A stretch of 47,368 nucleotides of DNA, taken from contig CALLPC010000018.1 of assembly GCA_938015525.1 (NCBI GenBank), positions 1-47,368 of the forward strand. The letters are read 5' to 3'. Source of the stretch: an uncultured Dehalococcoidia bacterium (lineage in GTDB: Bacteria; Chloroflexota; Dehalococcoidia; Tepidiformales; Tepidiformaceae). Below the pieces are notes generated by a model. It had not been told where the DNA came from. It did no database searches and was given only the letters and a program-made list of their open reading frames with translations. Made by a program: the position numbers and the translations under genes. Shown in pieces: positions 46,220 through 47,368 of this stretch (positions are counted from its first letter, which is position 1; each line of letters opens with the position of its first letter).

Positions 46220-47368
46220 GCCCGGCCGAGACCAGGGCCCGCGCGAACGCGCCGCGCAGCAGGACGGCCCCGAGAACGGCCGCCAGCAGCAGCGTCTGCG
46301 CTGCAAGGTCGAGGCCGAACGCGTCGCGGCCGTTCGCCAGTGCCAGCGCGAACGCCCCGGCAGCCGCGACGGCCAGGTCGGCCGGCCGCGCGAACCCCCG
46401 CCGGCTCGCGGCCGCCGCCCCTTCGACCGCGAGCCAGGCGACCGCGGGCGCGGCCATCGCCACCAGCCGTTCGGTATCGCGCGCCACCAGCAGCTGCCCC
46501 CACGCGAGCAGCAGCGCAGGCGCCAGCCGGGCAGCCAGCCGGGGCTTCGCGACCGCGCCCGCTACGGCGAGCGCCGCCGCCAGGGGCCCGAACGTCCCGA
46601 ACGTCATGGCGCGTGCCAGCCGGCCGTCGAACCCCAGCACCCGCTGCTCCCAGCCCACCTCCAGCAAAAGCGAGCGGTAGTCGTACGTCGCGACGATTGC
46701 CGGGAAGCGGCTGATGACCGGGGGCAGCGTCGCGAGGTAGGCCGGGTTATCGTTCCACGCCGGGATGAGGAGCCGGGCGGCGACGGCCGCGCCAAGCGCC
46801 GGGGCGACCATCGCGGCCGCTGCCGGCCACCGGCCCTTCCCCGGGCGGCTGAACGTGAAGGCGAGCGGCGCAGCGATGAGCGCACTCTCCTTCGCCAGCG
46901 CACCGCCTGCCAGCACGAGCGCGAACCGCCGGCGGCGGCCGGTCGCCGCCAGGAGCAGGCAGAGGCAGACGGCCCCGCTGACCGAAGCATCCGGGAGCCA
47001 GAAATCGGCCAGCTGGTAGCGCACCCCCCAGCCGGTGGCGAACAGGAGCAGCACGCCCGCCGTCGCCAGGGCCGGGCCGTGCCCCCGCGCACGGAGCAGC
47101 GCGAAGAACGCCGCACCGGCGGCCGTGGCGCCCGCGAACGCCACCGCGCCGAAGGTGAGCTGCAGCGGCAGCGGCGCCAGCCAGGCGAGCAGCGGCACGA
47201 GCACTCGCCAGCAGTAGGGCGCGACGTGGAAATTCCACGGCCCGGCGCGAGCGGCCTCGAGGTAGTAGTGCCGGTCCCAGCCCGGGTCCGCAAACGCTGC
47301 CGTCCCCTCGATGCGAAGCGCGGTGAAGGCAGCCGTGACGGCCACCGCCGCCGCGGCGAAGAGGGTGG
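46203..47368 (-). CDS. Polytopic membrane protein, GT-C-like, 5' end beyond the window
   Basis: The visible 388 residues are highly hydrophobic, with about ten membrane segments. A short loop DRHYYLEAARAGPWNFHVAPYCWRVLVP follows the first segment and resembles the acceptor-side loop of GT-C glycosyltransferases or related mannosyltransferase-like membrane proteins. Later SALIAAPLAFTF and RDTERLVAMAAPAVAWLAVE also recall that superfamily, where RDTER-like residues sit near the active site. The frame stays open to the right edge (TLFAAAAVAVTAAF), so the true start is outside; the GTG at 47345 is probably internal. The last codons overlap the end of dodecin. Function in lipid-linked sugar transfer is a guess. 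Confidence 0.75.
   Translation of the reverse strand, partial: TLFAAAAVAVTAAFTALRIEGTAAFADPGWDRHYYLEAARAGPWNFHVAPYCWRVLVPLLAWLAPLPLQLTFGAVAFAGATAAGAAFFALLRARGHGPALATAGVLLLFATGWGVRYQLADFWLPDASVSGAVCLCLLLAATGRRRRFALVLAGGALAKESALIAAPLAFTFSRPGKGRWPAAAAMVAPALGAAVAARLLIPAWNDNPAYLATLPPVISRFPAIVATYDYRSLLLEVGWEQRVLGFDGRLARAMTFGTFGPLAAALAVAGAVAKPRLAARLAPALLLAWGQLLVARDTERLVAMAAPAVAWLAVEGAAAASRRGFARPADLAVAAAGAFALALANGRDAFGLDLAAQTLLLAAVLGAVLLRGAFARALVSAGLSPRG

Noticed and set aside
1..47368. tRNA, rRNA or known riboswitch
   Set aside because: No cloverleaf-like region with a T-loop GGTTCRANYCC pattern in context, no conserved rRNA stretches and no intergenic gap above about 225 bp were seen by eye; short elements could be missed.

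Overview
The window is about 47 kb of very GC-rich bacterial DNA, roughly 70% G+C by eye, with about 40 protein genes packed almost end to end on both strands. No gap exceeds about 225 bp and I see no rRNA, tRNA, CRISPR array or insertion sequence. Gene content (strongly GC-biased codons, frequent GTG starts, Chloroflexota-like phage structural families, no outer-membrane genes) suggests a thermophilic or mesophilic Chloroflexota of the Dehalococcoidia/Tepidiforma kind. That placement is inference from family resemblance, not a search.

Layout. 1-1147: dnaN, cut by the left edge. 1.29-5.1 kb: a three-gene Fe(III) ABC importer behind a promoter that contains a perfect 16-bp DtxR/IdeR/MntR-like palindrome. 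5.1-10.4 kb: a tandem VOC protein, a DUF4143 ATPase, a small tyrosine phosphatase, a crotonase-family enzyme without its catalytic glutamates, a secreted protein and an APH-fold pseudokinase. 10.4-12.9 kb: divergent mutM and ruvA, a small coiled-coil phage-scaffold-like gene and a lipoprotein. 13-19.6 kb: a membrane PI-PLC-like protein, an Na/Pi cotransporter, a DUF6941-like protein and a P-type metal ATPase fused to a hemerythrin-like domain. 19.8-27 kb: a chemoreceptor, Mn-type superoxide dismutase, two overlapping paralogous glycosyltransferases and nhaA. 27-29.2 kb: two phage tail-like genes. 29.2-33.9 kb: an HDOD-GGDEF protein, a multi-PAS histidine kinase and a MoaD/ThiS-like protein. 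34-37 kb: an alkyl-DHAP-synthase-like flavoenzyme, a lipid kinase and a thioredoxin-like [2Fe-2S] ferredoxin. 37-41.2 kb: an ABC-F ATPase, a phage head-tail-adaptor-like gene, ppa and chrA. 41.2-45.8 kb: a two-gene unit of a large RecQ-like helicase plus a tail-anchored coiled-coil membrane protein. 46.0-47.4 kb: dodecin and a polytopic GT-C-like membrane protein cut by the right edge.

Four observations stand out. First, the RecQ-like helicase and tail-anchored coiled-coil pair looks like an uncharacterised, possibly defensive, two-gene module. Second, genes resembling phage scaffold, head-tail adaptor and tail/hub proteins are scattered singly among housekeeping genes rather than grouped in a prophage, the pattern expected of a domesticated phage or gene-transfer-agent-like system. 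Third, about ten genes have a TAnnnT -10 element placed 6-9 nt before the start codon, which predicts widespread leaderless transcription. Fourth, the iron operon has an unusually legible metal-repressor operator and a start-site or reading-frame puzzle in its ATPase gene.

Most gene calls rest on motifs that can be read directly. Phage-like and defence-like assignments rest on remembered family resemblance and are marked with lower confidence.
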